From NCBI GenBank assembly GCA_900553255.1, contig USCI01000114.1, forward strand, positions 1 through 6,204: a DNA stretch of 6,204 bases. Reading direction: 5' to 3'. The position numbers were made by a program, and so were the translations under genes. Positions 1 to 6,150 of this stretch are shown here, piece after piece; the stretch's first letter is position 1; each line of letters begins with the position of its first letter. Source of the DNA: an uncultured Oscillospiraceae bacterium. Its GTDB lineage: Bacteria; Bacillota; Clostridia; Oscillospirales; Acutalibacteraceae. The notes below the pieces were generated by a model that worked only from the letters and a program-made list of their open reading frames with translations, was not told where the DNA came from and searched no databases.

Positions 1-20
1 CGGCCTTTTCAAAAAGGCCG
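1..20. terminator. Hairpin at the window edge, possible terminator
   Basis: Positions 1-9 (CGGCCTTTT) are the exact reverse complement of 12-20 (AAAAGGCCG), giving a strong GC-clamped hairpin. On the plus strand a T-rich stretch (28-35) follows, but it starts seven bases beyond the stem, which is farther than in a canonical intrinsic terminator. On the minus strand any T-tract would lie outside the window. It could end a rightward gene located before the window, or back up the terminator at 55-90. The direction cannot be decided from what is visible. Confidence 0.4.
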
Positions 21-54
21 GCGAAAATTTTTATTCTTCTGCTTTTCTCAACAC

Positions 55-90
55 AACAGCCGGGCGATCCTTTTCGATCGCCCGGCTGTT
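55..90 (-). terminator. Terminator of the GH13 gene
   Basis: A perfect 15-bp inverted repeat (55-69 with 76-90) encloses a six-base loop (CTTTTC on the plus strand). It begins two bases after the minus-strand stop codon at 93-95, the usual place for an intrinsic terminator. The tract following the stem on the minus strand is only moderately T-rich (GTGTTGAG), while the plus-strand side reads TCTCATTCTT. The hairpin is very stable, but its T-tract is imperfect on both sides. It may also stop transcription coming from the left. Confidence 0.65.
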
Positions 91-92
91 TC

Positions 93-1967
93 TCATTCTT
101 CGCCGTTATCCACCGCAATCGCGCATGTGAGCGCCGGCAGATGCAGCACCCGCTCCACAATCACGCCCGCTCCGAGGTTCACCGTCCGTCCTGCCCACTC
201 CTCCGGCAGCAGCACCGTGCGTTCCTCCTGTGCACGGTTGACCGCGCATACCAGGCGCGATGCCCCGCTATGCCGCACAAAGCACACCACCTCATCCCCC
301 GATGCCACCGGCTCGTAATCCCCGTCCCGGAACACCGGGCACACCTTCCGCAGCCGGCCGAGCCGGTGGTACCACTCCAGCAGCGCCCGGTCCTCCTGCC
401 CCCACGGATAACACCCGCGGTTAAACGGGTCGCGATAGCCTTCCATCCCCGCCTCGTCCCCGTAATACACGCACGGGACGCCCGGCAGGCAATACTGCAG
501 CGCCGTCGCCAGCCGCATCCGTTTCAGCCCAAGCTGCCGCTGTTCCCCGGTAAGCCGCTGCTGCGCCTGCCATTCCCGGCCGCGGCCGTGCGCATCCTCT
601 CCGGCGAGCACCGTCAGTGCCCGCGCCGTATCGTGGGTGCCGATATGGTTCATCAGCAGCCGGGTGACCTGCGGCGGGTAATTCTCCACGATATCCCCCA
701 CCGTACGGTGGAACGCCGCCGACGAACCGCCGCGCAAAAAATCCAGCACCGCGTTGCAGAACGGATAATTCATCACGCTGTCCAGCTGGCGGCCGAGCAG
801 GTACCGCCGCCGGTGGCCGTAGCTCTGCTTATTGCTCGCGTCCTCCCACACCTCGCCGAGGATCACCGCGTCCGGCTTCTCCGCCTTGACCGCGCCGCGC
901 AGCGTCTCCAGAAACGCGTCCGGCAGCTCATCCGCGACATCCAGCCGCCAGCCGCCGGCGCCCTCCCGCAGCCAGTGCCGCGCCACCCCGTCCTCCCCGC
1001 AGATAAAGGCGAGGAAATCCGGGTGCAGCTCATTGACCTCCGGCAGCGTTTTGAATCCCCACCAGCCGGTGTAATCGTCCGGCCAGCGTCGGAAATGGTA
1101 CCATCCCGCATACGGCGAGCCGGGCGACTGATAAGCGCCTGTTTCCGGGTAGCGCCCTTCCTTATTAAAATACACGCTGTCCGCGCCGGTATGGCTGAAC
1201 ACCCCGTCGAGCATCACCCGGATGCCCAGCTGCGCGGCCGTCCTCGTCAGTGAGCGGAAATCCTCTTCGGTGCCGAGCAGCGGGTCAATCCGCCGGTAAT
1301 CGGCAGTGTCGTACCGGTGGTTGGAATGCGCTTCAAAAATCGGGTTGAGATACAGGCAGGTGACCCCCAGCTCCGCCAGCCGGTCCAGCCGCTGCTCAAT
1401 CCCCTTCAGGTCTCCCTGGAAAAAGTCGTTATTGCGGATCTCCCCCTGCGCGTCCGGCCGCCACTCCGGCTGGCCGCCCCAGTCCTCCCGCAGGATCCGG
1501 TCATCCGGCAGTTTCGGCTTCTCTTCGCCCGAGCGCGCAAAGCGGTCCGGGAATATCTGGTACATCACGCCGCCGGCCAGCCAGTCCGGCGTGACAAAAT
1601 CCGCCGCATAGCAGGTCATCTGCCAGCGTGCGCCGCGCGGCGTATCCGTCAGCCGCGCCGACGCGTCCGGCTGGCGCTCCAGGTATTTTCGCCCCTGCGC
1701 GGTATCCAGCGCGAAAGCGTAAAAATACAGGCCGGGGGACGCCGGGGCGTAATGGCAGTCCCACCACTCATGCTCGTCCCCCTCCATGCCGGCCCAGAAC
1801 ATCCCCTGCCAGTCGTCCATGCGGTCGTCCGCCCCCACGATCAGATGGGCCGCCGAGCAGCCCAGATGCCGCGGCAGGCAGATGCGGAAAAATACCGAGG
1901 TGCCCTCCGCTACGGCGCCGAACGGCGAACGGTATGCAGCTTTGCGGGAATGAAACAGCTCCGGCAT
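93..1967 (-). CDS. Glycoside hydrolase family 13 alpha-glycosidase (neopullulanase / maltogenic amylase type)
   Basis: The 624-residue product should hydrolyse alpha-1,4 (and possibly alpha-1,6) bonds in maltodextrins, pullulan or cyclodextrins. Residues 1-120 resemble the N-terminal beta-sandwich (CBM34-like) domain of neopullulanases. The catalytic barrel starts at the characteristic MYQIFPDRF (135-143). The GH13 conserved regions are in order: DGVFSHTG (254-261), GWRLDVADE (339-347) with nucleophile D343, GEVWE (371-375) with acid/base E372, and IGTHDT (442-447) with the transition-state Asp D446. LPEVN (309-313) sits where this subgroup has its MPKLN-like fifth region, and VYYGDEAGM (500-508) marks the barrel end. 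A C-terminal beta domain follows from about 555. No signal peptide or membrane segment is seen, so it probably acts in the cytoplasm on imported oligosaccharides. A GGAAGGGAAG purine tract (complement of 1978-1987) lies about ten bases before the start. No transporter or regulator gene is adjacent. Exact substrate specificity cannot be told from sequence. Confidence 0.93.
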   Translation of the reverse strand: MPELFHSRKAAYRSPFGAVAEGTSVFFRICLPRHLGCSAAHLIVGADDRMDDWQGMFWAGMEGDEHEWWDCHYAPASPGLYFYAFALDTAQGRKYLERQPDASARLTDTPRGARWQMTCYAADFVTPDWLAGGVMYQIFPDRFARSGEEKPKLPDDRILREDWGGQPEWRPDAQGEIRNNDFFQGDLKGIEQRLDRLAELGVTCLYLNPIFEAHSNHRYDTADYRRIDPLLGTEEDFRSLTRTAAQLGIRVMLDGVFSHTGADSVYFNKEGRYPETGAYQSPGSPYAGWYHFRRWPDDYTGWWGFKTLPEVNELHPDFLAFICGEDGVARHWLREGAGGWRLDVADELPDAFLETLRGAVKAEKPDAVILGEVWEDASNKQSYGHRRRYLLGRQLDSVMNYPFCNAVLDFLRGGSSAAFHRTVGDIVENYPPQVTRLLMNHIGTHDTARALTVLAGEDAHGRGREWQAQQRLTGEQRQLGLKRMRLATALQYCLPGVPCVYYGDEAGMEGYRDPFNRGCYPWGQEDRALLEWYHRLGRLRKVCPVFRDGDYEPVASGDEVVCFVRHSGASRLVCAVNRAQEERTVLLPEEWAGRTVNLGAGVIVERVLHLPALTCAIAVDNGEE

Positions 1968-2009
1968 AAACAGGCGACTTCCCTTCCGGTAAAATATTGG
2001 CCGAGGAAC

Positions 2010-2038
2010 AGTATACCACGAATTTCCGCCGCCGTCAT
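2010..2038 (-). promoter_or_regulatory. Candidate sigma-A promoter for the GH13 gene
   Basis: Read on the minus strand, ATGACG (complement of 2033-2038, 4/6 to TTGACA) and TATACT (complement of 2010-2015, 5/6 to TATAAT) are separated by 17 bases. The bases TGG directly before TATACT form an extended -10. Predicted transcription start is near 2003, giving a leader of about 35 bases. Found by eye from consensus; not tested. Confidence 0.5.
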
Positions 2039-2042
2039 CCTC

Positions 2043-2071
2043 TTGCCGGATCGCGGCCGATATGGTATGAT
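2043..2071 (+). promoter_or_regulatory. Candidate sigma-A promoter for the phosphatase-rimI unit
   Basis: TTGCCG (2043-2048, 4/6 to TTGACA) and TATGAT (2066-2071, 5/6 to TATAAT) are separated by 17 bases. TGG at 2063-2065 makes an extended -10. Predicted start is near 2078, about 30 bases before the phosphatase start codon. Its -35 lies only four bases from the -35 of the opposing GH13 promoter. Confidence 0.5.
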
Positions 2072-2095
2072 GATAGACAATCTAGTTTACCCGGC

Positions 2096-2101
2096 AGGAG
2101 G
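2096..2101 (+). promoter_or_regulatory. Ribosome binding site that fixes the phosphatase start
   Basis: A full AGGAGG lies seven bases before ATG 2109. The reading frame is open far upstream (to 1317), but that stretch overlaps the GH13 gene in antisense and has no family similarity. This site together with the MxIxFVCTGN-type N-terminus sets the true start at 2109. Confidence 0.85.
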
Positions 2102-2108
2102 CGCGGCT

Positions 2109-2543
2109 ATGACCATCGTTTTCGTCTGCACCGGCAACACCTGCCGCAGTCCCATGGCTGCGGCACTGATGCGGCAGGTCCTTGACAAGCGCGGCCGGCG
2201 CGATATAATGGTAACGAGCGCCGGTCTGGCGGCAATCGCCGGGCAGCCGGCTTCCCGGCACGCGGTCGAAGCGATGCGCGAGCGCGGGGTGGATTTATCC
2301 GCCCACCGCGCGAAGCCCCTCGGCGACGCGCTGCTGCGCAGCGCCGACCGCTTTGCGGTCATGTCCGCCTCGCACGCCGCCGCGCTGGCCGCACACGGCG
2401 TACCGTCGGAGCACATCCACGTACTCGCGGCGCAAAACGGCGGCATTCCCGACCCCTACGGCGGCACCCTCGAGGACTACCGCCGCACGCGGGACGCCCT
2501 CGAAAAAGCGGTCGAGGCACTGGCCGAACAATACCGGCTCTAA
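2109..2543 (+). CDS. Low-molecular-weight protein phosphatase, YwlE-like (probable protein-arginine phosphatase)
   Basis: A 144-residue cytoplasmic phosphatase of the low-molecular-weight PTP fold, with the usual family length. The N-terminal P-loop CTGNTCRS (7-14) gives the CX5RS signature: C7 is the nucleophile and R13 binds phosphate. DPYGG (115-119) carries the general acid D115. T11 in the P-loop is the residue which, in Bacillus subtilis YwlE, favours phosphoarginine over phosphotyrosine; residues 7-16 here match YwlE as I recall it. The likely role is therefore removing phosphate from protein arginines, the counter-reaction to McsB kinase, which would affect protein quality control and heat-shock regulators. 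Phosphotyrosine activity is the alternative. It is the first gene of a rightward unit, and its stop is directly followed by an in-frame-start ATG of the acetyltransferase reading frame. No mcsB, wzc-like kinase or capsule gene lies nearby, so the substrate stays open. Confidence 0.9.
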   Translation: MTIVFVCTGNTCRSPMAAALMRQVLDKRGRRDIMVTSAGLAAIAGQPASRHAVEAMRERGVDLSAHRAKPLGDALLRSADRFAVMSASHAAALAAHGVPSEHIHVLAAQNGGIPDPYGGTLEDYRRTRDALEKAVEALAEQYRL

Positions 2544-2588
2544 ATGGAATACGATCCGCAACCCGGATCAGAAAGGCTTGAAAGCACT

Positions 2589-3062
2589 ATGGACGACCCC
2601 AGTACCAAGCCCCCTGCGGGCATTATGATCACCCCGATGCACGCCGATCATCTCGACGCGCTCGCCGATCTCGAAAGCATGGCCTTCTCCATCCCCTGGT
2701 CTTATGATGCACTGGCCGAGGAGCTGCAGAACCCGCTTGCGGTGTTTTATGTGGCGGAGGACGTCGATGCCGAATCCGCCGTCGGTTACATCGGTATGCA
2801 CCATATTCTGGACGAAGGCGCCGTCACCAACATCGTCATTCATCCCGCCTACCGCCGGCAGGGCATTGCTTCCTGTCTGCTGCAGGAGGTGATCCGCTAC
2901 GCCGAGGAGCACGCCATCTCCCGCATCACTCTCGAGGTGCGTCCCTCCAACACGGCCGCCATCGCGCTGTACGAAAAATTCGGCTTCACCCTCGACGGAC
3001 GGCGCCCCGGCTTTTACGATTCCCCAAAGGAAGACGCGCTGCTGTATTCGCGGAAGCTATAA
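2589..3062 (+). CDS. rimI: Ribosomal-protein-alanine N-acetyltransferase (RimI family GNAT)
   Basis: A GNAT-fold enzyme transferring acetyl from acetyl-CoA to a protein N-terminus; in Escherichia coli the target is ribosomal protein S18. The frame is open from ATG 2544, immediately after the phosphatase stop (TAA 2541-2543), and codons are numbered here from that ATG. Visible signatures are FSIPWS (48-53), the acetyl-CoA loop RRQGIA (104-109), LEVRPSN (130-136) and ALYEKFGF (141-148). E131 and Y143 align with the catalytic E103 and Y115 of the enterobacterial enzyme. The C-terminus has the family's Arg-rich and DALLYS pattern. Three starts are possible. ATG 2544 has no ribosome binding site. 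ATG 2589 (codon 16, used here, 157 residues) has AGAAAGG at 2570-2576 at a rather long spacing. ATG 2625 (codon 28, 145 residues) gives the N-terminus closest to typical RimI. Function is well supported; the start is not. Confidence 0.9.
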   Translation: MDDPSTKPPAGIMITPMHADHLDALADLESMAFSIPWSYDALAEELQNPLAVFYVAEDVDAESAVGYIGMHHILDEGAVTNIVIHPAYRRQGIASCLLQEVIRYAEEHAISRITLEVRPSNTAAIALYEKFGFTLDGRRPGFYDSPKEDALLYSRKL

Positions 3063-3074
3063 ACTCAGGAGATA

Positions 3075-3108
3075 CGCTGCCCGGCCCGGCCGGTCGGCGT
3101 GTTTTTTT
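3075..3108 (+). terminator. Rho-independent terminator between rimI and tsaD
   Basis: Positions 3075-3084 pair with 3090-3099 (ten positions, one C-T mismatch and one G-U pair) around a five-base CCCGG loop. Seven consecutive T follow at 3102-3108, two bases after the stem. It starts 12 bases after the rimI stop. This is the most canonical terminator in the window, and it lies inside what would otherwise look like one operon. Confidence 0.8.
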
Positions 3109-3144
3109 GAAACCTGTGTTTTTCTGTAACAAGGACGTGACAAT

Positions 3145-4164
3145 ATGAAAATTCTCGCAATCGAATCGTCCTGCGACGAGACGGCGGCCGCGGTGGTCGA
3201 GGACGGCCGCCGGGTTCTGTCAAGCGTAGTCGCCTCGCAGGTCGAGGAACACAAGATTTACGGCGGCGTGGTGCCGGAGATCGCCAGCCGCCGCCACACC
3301 GAGGCCATCTCCGGCGTGGTACAGCAAGCGCTCGACGACGCCGGCCTGTCTCTCGGCGGCATCGACGCGATAGCGGTTACCGCCGCGCCCGGCCTGATCG
3401 GCGCGCTGCTTGTCGGCGTCAACTTTGCCAAAGGGCTTGCGCTGACCTCCGGCCTGCCGCTTGTCCCGGTACACCATCTGCGCGCCCACATCGCGGCGAA
3501 TTACCTCGTTTATCCCGAGCTCAAGCCGCCGTTTCTGTGCCTGGTGGTCTCCGGCGGGCACAGCCACATCGTCTTTGCCGAGGACTACACCCGCTTCAAG
3601 GTACTTGCCCGCACCCGCGACGACGCGGCCGGCGAATGCTTTGACAAGGCCGCACGTGCGATGGGCATGCCCTACCCCGGCGGCATCCACCTCGACAAGG
3701 CCGCCGAGGGCGGCAATCCGCACGCGTTCTCCTTTCCTCATCCGCGCGTGGACGGCAACCCGCTTGACTTCAGCTTTTCCGGGCTGAAAACCGCGGCGCT
3801 CAACCTGCTGCACAACGCCGCGCAGAAGGGCGAAACCCTCGACACGGCCGACCTGGCCGCTTCCTTCCGTGAAACGGTGGTGGACATCCTGTGCAGCCAC
3901 TTCCTGCAGACCGCCGATCAGACTGACGCGCGCACCCTCGTGCTCGCCGGCGGCGTATCCGCCAACTCCCGGCTGCGCGCCCGCATGGAGGCGGAATGCG
4001 CTGCGCGCGGGCTTGCGCTTTGCCGCCCGCCGCTGTCGCTGTGCGGCGACAACGCCGCGATGGTCGGCGCGCAGGGCTTCTACGAGTTCCAGGCCGGCCA
4101 TACGGCAGGATGGGATCTGAACGCCTGCGCGACAATGCCGATTGAAAGCGAATTTCCCCGCTGA
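3145..4164 (+). CDS. tsaD: tRNA N6-adenosine threonylcarbamoyltransferase TsaD
   Basis: TsaD transfers the threonylcarbamoyl group from threonylcarbamoyl-AMP to A37 of tRNAs that read ANN codons, giving t6A. In bacteria it works in the cytoplasm with TsaB and TsaE. The 339-residue length is typical. Signatures: ESSCDET (7-13) at the N-terminus of the ASKHA fold; the metal-binding HHLRAH (110-115), with H111 and H115 as ligands; SGGHS (136-140); the DDAAGECFDK nucleotide loop (159-168); FSGLKT (211-216); LAGGVSAN (267-274); and CGDNAAM (300-306), with D302 as the third metal ligand. No key residue is missing. AAGGA at 3131-3135 lies nine bases before ATG 3145. rimI upstream is a common neighbour, but a terminator separates the two, and neither tsaB nor tsaE is in the window. 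No clear terminator is seen after the stop. Almost certainly an essential or near-essential gene. Confidence 0.97.
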   Translation: MKILAIESSCDETAAAVVEDGRRVLSSVVASQVEEHKIYGGVVPEIASRRHTEAISGVVQQALDDAGLSLGGIDAIAVTAAPGLIGALLVGVNFAKGLALTSGLPLVPVHHLRAHIAANYLVYPELKPPFLCLVVSGGHSHIVFAEDYTRFKVLARTRDDAAGECFDKAARAMGMPYPGGIHLDKAAEGGNPHAFSFPHPRVDGNPLDFSFSGLKTAALNLLHNAAQKGETLDTADLAASFRETVVDILCSHFLQTADQTDARTLVLAGGVSANSRLRARMEAECAARGLALCRPPLSLCGDNAAMVGAQGFYEFQAGHTAGWDLNACATMPIESEFPR

Positions 4165-4236
4165 TCTTTTGATTTTTGCAGGATGAGGGCTTCCCGTATG
4201 CAACATGGCCGATATTTCGTTAAAAAATTATCACTT

Positions 4237-4260
4237 TATTCACAATTTCGATATTCACAA
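4237..4260 (+). repeat. Tandem TATTCACAA repeat upstream of pckG, possible protein binding site
   Basis: The nine bases TATTCACAA occur at 4237-4245 and again at 4252-4260, 15 bases apart in the same orientation. The second copy contains the -35 element of the pckG promoter (4254-4259). TTATTCACA at 4236-4244 also fits the DnaA-box consensus TTWTNCACA exactly, and the second copy (4251-4259) misses it by one base. TTCACAA is also one half of Rex-type sites, but no inverted partner is present. A regulator binding site is plausible, but its identity is unknown. Confidence 0.45.
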
Positions 4261-4282
4261 ATGCGGCGGGATAGACTATAAT
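4254..4282 (+). promoter_or_regulatory. Sigma-A promoter of pckG
   Basis: TTCACA (4254-4259, 5/6 to TTGACA) and a perfect TATAAT (4277-4282) are separated by exactly 17 bases, within an AT-rich stretch that stands out from the GC-rich surroundings. The predicted start is near 4289, inside the eight-base palindrome ACGATCGT (4288-4295). This leaves a leader of about 70 bases. It is the best promoter match in the window and fits a strongly expressed gene. Confidence 0.8.
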
Positions 4283-4303
4283 AAGAGACGATCGTTTAAG
4301 GTC

Positions 4304-4337
4304 AAAAACCGTCAATAAAAACCTTCTGCGGTTTTTT
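4304..4337 (+). promoter_or_regulatory. pckG leader with two alternative hairpins
   Basis: The 3' arm CGGTTTTT (4329-4336) can pair with AAAAACCG (4304-4311, eight pairs, 17-base loop). Alternatively, its GGTTTTT part (4330-4336) can pair with AAAAACC (4317-4323, seven pairs, loop TTCTGC). The two pairings exclude each other. Both are A-U rich and weak, and the T-run is part of the stem, so this is not a standard terminator. The structure ends four bases before the AGGAAAGGAG ribosome binding region (4341-4350), so it could influence initiation or early elongation. No known riboswitch class is recognised. Confidence 0.4.
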
Positions 4338-4359
4338 ATCAGGAAAGGAGTTCGGATCT

Positions 4360-6132
4360 ATGAATCAGGCACTGACCACCAACAAGTCGGTCCTCGACTG
4401 GATCGAGGACAAAATTGCCCTCGTCCAGCCCGACAAGGTCGTTTGGATCACCGGCGACGAGGAGCAGCTCGAGGAGCTGCGCAAGGAGGCCTGCTCCACC
4501 GGCGAAATGATCAAGCTCAACGAGGAGAAGCTGCCCGGCTGCTATCTGCACCGCACCGCCGTCAACGACGTCGCCCGTGTGGAGGGCCGCACCTTCATCT
4601 GCTCCGAAAAGGAAGAGGACGCCGGCCCCACCAACAACTGGATGGCTCCGGAAAAGGCGTACAAAATGCTCTACGACATCGCCCGCGGCAGCTACAAGGG
4701 CCGCACGATGTACGTCATCCCCTATTCCATGGGCCCGGTCGGTTCCCCCTTTGCCAAGTACGGCATTGAGCTGACCGACTCCATCTACGTCGTGCTGAAC
4801 ATGGCGATCATGACCCGTGTGGGCAAGAACGTGCTCGAGGCTCTCGGCGACAGCGACGACTGGGTGCGCGGCCTGCACTGCAAGTGCCAGATCGAAGAGG
4901 AAAACCGCTACATCTGCCACTTCCCTCAGGACAACACCATCATCTCGGTCAACTCCGGCTACGGCGGAAACGTGCTGCTGGGCAAAAAGTGCTTTGCGCT
5001 GCGCATCGCTTCCAACCTCGGCCGTAAGGAAGGCTGGATGGCCGAGCATATGCTGATCCTCGGTGTCGAGAATCCGCAGGGTGAAGTGAAATACATCGCC
5101 GCGGCCTTCCCGTCCGCGTGCGGCAAGACCAACCTCGCCATGCTCATCCCGCCGGAAATCTACCGCAAGAAGGGCTACAAGGTCTGGTGCGTGGGCGACG
5201 ACATCGCCTGGATGCGCATCGGTGAGGACGGCCGCCTGTGGGCGGTGAACCCGGAGAACGGCTTCTTCGGCGTGGCCCCCGGCACCAACGAAAAATCCAA
5301 CCCGAACGCTCTCGCCTCCACCCGTCAGGGCACCATCTTCACCAACGTGGTGCACAACCTCGACGACAACACCGTGTGGTGGGAGGGCCTCGACAAGAAC
5401 CCGCCGAAGAACGCGCTCAACTGGAAGGGCGAGAAGTGGGACTGCACCGACGGCTCGAAGGGCGCTCATCCGAACTCCCGCTTCACCGCGCCGGCGAAGA
5501 ACTGCCCCTGCATCTCCCCCGAATTCGATTCCGGCAAGGGCGTGCCGATCTCCGCGATCGTGTTCGGCGGCCGCCGCGCAAAGACCGCTCCGCTGGTGTA
5601 TCAGTCGCGTGACTGGAACAACGGCGTGTTCGTCGGCTCCATCATGGCTTCCGAAACCACCGCTGCCGCGACCGGCGCCGTAGGCGTCGTGCGCCGTGAC
5701 CCGATGGCGATGCTGCCGTTCTGCGGCTATCACATGGGCGACTACTGGGCGCACTGGCTGGAAATGGGCCAGAAGCTCGGCGACAAGGCGCCGAAGATCT
5801 TCAACGTCAACTGGTTCCGTCTGGATGACGAGGGCCACTTCATCTGGCCGGGCTTCGGCGACAACCTGCGGGTGCTCGAGTGGATCCTCGCGCGCTGCGA
5901 AGGCAAGGCTGACGCCGTCGAGACCGCAATCGGCTATGTGCCGAAGGCCGAGGACATCAACCTCGAGGGTCTGGATCTGAGCCTCGATACCCTGAAGTCC
6001 ATTCTGGAAGTGGATAAGGATCTCTGGACCACTGAGGCAGAAGGCATTGCCGAGTTCTATCAGAAGTTCGGTGACAAGCTGCCCGAAGAGCTCAAGAAAC
6101 AGCTCGAGGGTCTCAAGGCGCGGCTGGCTTAA
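4360..6132 (+). CDS. pckG: Phosphoenolpyruvate carboxykinase (GTP)
   Basis: Interconverts oxaloacetate + GTP and PEP + CO2 + GDP in the cytoplasm. This is the first gluconeogenic step or, in many anaerobes, a CO2-fixing and energy-conserving route to oxaloacetate. The 590-residue product is of the GTP family, not the roughly 540-residue ATP family. Visible features: VARVE (71-75), with substrate-binding R73; SGYGGN (199-204), with Y201; the Mn ligands K210, H230 and D281; the P-loop FPSACGKTN (250-258), with the reactive C254 typical of the GTP type; VGDDIAW (278-284); GGRRAKT (403-409); the lid region around ASETTAAATGA (430-440); and NWFR (484-487), followed by the aromatic guanine pocket up to F499. 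No key residue is missing. AAGGAG (4345-4350) lies nine bases before ATG 4360. It is monocistronic as far as visible, with its own strong promoter. Codon choice is strongly biased to C-ending codons such as AAC and ATC, fitting high expression. Confidence 0.97.
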   Translation: MNQALTTNKSVLDWIEDKIALVQPDKVVWITGDEEQLEELRKEACSTGEMIKLNEEKLPGCYLHRTAVNDVARVEGRTFICSEKEEDAGPTNNWMAPEKAYKMLYDIARGSYKGRTMYVIPYSMGPVGSPFAKYGIELTDSIYVVLNMAIMTRVGKNVLEALGDSDDWVRGLHCKCQIEEENRYICHFPQDNTIISVNSGYGGNVLLGKKCFALRIASNLGRKEGWMAEHMLILGVENPQGEVKYIAAAFPSACGKTNLAMLIPPEIYRKKGYKVWCVGDDIAWMRIGEDGRLWAVNPENGFFGVAPGTNEKSNPNALASTRQGTIFTNVVHNLDDNTVWWEGLDKNPPKNALNWKGEKWDCTDGSKGAHPNSRFTAPAKNCPCISPEFDSGKGVPISAIVFGGRRAKTAPLVYQSRDWNNGVFVGSIMASETTAAATGAVGVVRRDPMAMLPFCGYHMGDYWAHWLEMGQKLGDKAPKIFNVNWFRLDDEGHFIWPGFGDNLRVLEWILARCEGKADAVETAIGYVPKAEDINLEGLDLSLDTLKSILEVDKDLWTTEAEGIAEFYQKFGDKLPEELKKQLEGLKARLA

Positions 6133-6134
6133 AG

Positions 6135-6150
6135 TTTATACCAGTATAAA
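6135..6150. repeat. AT-rich palindrome downstream of pckG
   Basis: TTTATAC (6135-6141) and GTATAAA (6144-6150) form a perfect inverted repeat with a two-base spacer, three bases after the pckG stop codon. Being mostly A-T with almost no loop, it is a poor hairpin and lacks a following T-tract, so it is not a convincing terminator. It could be an operator for a gene beyond the window. The remaining bases, 6151-6204, show no gene, ribosome binding site or clear promoter. Confidence 0.35.

Noticed and set aside
254..261. Ser at protein positions 254-261 (DGVFSHTG) of the GH13 enzyme in place of the common Asn before the region I His, as a sign of altered activity
   Set aside because: As I recall, Ser here is frequent in clostridial members of this subgroup, and all catalytic residues (D343, E372, D446) are present. 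The coordinates given are protein residues.
141..1253. 370-codon open frame antisense to the GH13 gene
   Set aside because: Arg/Pro/His-rich translation with no domain. The GH13 catalytic regions occupy the minus strand throughout this stretch.
1317..2108. Upstream extension of the phosphatase reading frame (long fused protein)
   Set aside because: The extension runs antisense to GH13 and has no family similarity. AGGAGG at 2096-2101 and the family N-terminus place the start at 2109.
4143..4156. Possible catabolite-responsive element (TGAAAGCGAATTTC) at the end of tsaD
   Set aside because: Only the left half fits the cre consensus, with three mismatches in the right half. It lies inside the tsaD coding sequence, about 100 bases before the pckG promoter.
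4176..4203. Hairpin after tsaD (TTGCA ... TGCAA) as a terminator
   Set aside because: Only five outer pairs, a poorly paired interior, and no T-tract on the following side.
3220..4206. 328-codon open frame antisense to tsaD
   Set aside because: Same codon-bias effect; no motif, and no promoter or ribosome binding site matching it. tsaD on the other strand is unmistakable.
4339..5838. 499-codon open frame antisense to the PEP carboxykinase gene
   Set aside because: It has no recognisable domain and low-complexity His/Val/Ala/Gly-rich composition. It is explained by the C-ending codon bias of the sense gene, which removes stops from the opposite frame. All sense-strand motifs of PEP carboxykinase are intact.
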